Below are positions 5,174 through 5,265 of a DNA stretch of 5,265 bases, piece after piece. The DNA is taken from assembly GCA_011051475.1 (NCBI GenBank), contig DRLE01000196.1, positions 1 through 5,265 of the forward strand, written 5' to 3'. Made by a program: the position numbers and the translations under genes. The first letter of the stretch is position 1, and every line of letters starts with the position of its first letter. The notes under the pieces were generated by a model. It was given only the letters and a program-made list of their open reading frames with translations, was not told the DNA's origin and made no database searches. The stretch is from Gammaproteobacteria bacterium (GTDB lineage Bacteria > Pseudomonadota > Gammaproteobacteria > SZUA-229).

Positions 5174-5265
5174 ACTTGCCCGCGCACTCATCCCCGCGGG
5201 AGGCGTCGAAAAACCTCTCGATTGCCTTCCTGGCGGGTATGGCCCTCAGGGACAGGCGACGCCAA
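5140..5265 (+). pseudogene. Possible out-of-frame continuation of the 3' small gene, runs off the window
   Basis: A frame different from the preceding one is open from just after a TAA at 5137-5139 to the last base. It reads LLEKQVQVLAEHLPAHSS, then PREASKNLSIAFLAGMALRDRRRQ. The composition and helical amphipathicity resemble real protein, but no start codon with a ribosome site precedes it. It follows directly on the LLPA end of the previous segment, so both may be pieces of one gene broken by a second shift between about 5115 and 5140. It could equally be a chance open frame. I do not recognise the family. Confidence 0.25.

Overview
The window looks like ordinary chromosome from a gammaproteobacterium. 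Moderately high GC, strong AGGAG-type ribosome sites, a DnrP-like zinc-ribbon protein and a DUF3302/HlyD pair resembling Escherichia coli YiaW/YiaV all point that way. No species can be named, and no phage, transposon, CRISPR, tRNA or rRNA signature was seen.

Layout. Positions 1-1293 (+) hold a 5'-truncated ClC-family anion transporter with every key residue of the canonical Cl-/H+ exchangers. After 77 nt, 1371-3053 (+) holds a second ClC protein of a different subfamily. It keeps the gating glutamate but has lost the internal proton-relay glutamate, carries an unusual selectivity-loop motif (GDGAD) and ends in a cytosolic domain resembling TrkA_C/RCK_C. A small zinc-ribbon membrane-anchored protein is convergent with it at 3087-3284 (-). 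The spacer 3285-3646 separates that leftward gene from a rightward operon and contains a good sigma70-type promoter and a short palindrome. The operon has two genes that overlap by ATGA: a DUF3302 (YiaW-like) two-helix membrane protein at 3647-3958 and a HlyD-type membrane fusion protein (YiaV-like) at 3955-4899. Downstream lie a stem-loop and then a very strong Shine-Dalgarno followed by a short reading frame. That frame appears broken at a run of six A and may continue, in other frames, to the window end.

How the genes fit together. The two ClC genes are probably co-transcribed and would move anions, most likely chloride, by possibly different mechanisms: one proton-coupled, the other probably uncoupled or altered and perhaps controlled by its C-terminal domain. 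The YiaWV-like pair would form an inner-membrane assembly with a periplasmic adaptor. No transporter pump or outer-membrane channel is visible beside it. I see no clear new multi-gene system. The points most worth checking are the altered second ClC and the frameshifted small gene at the 3' end.
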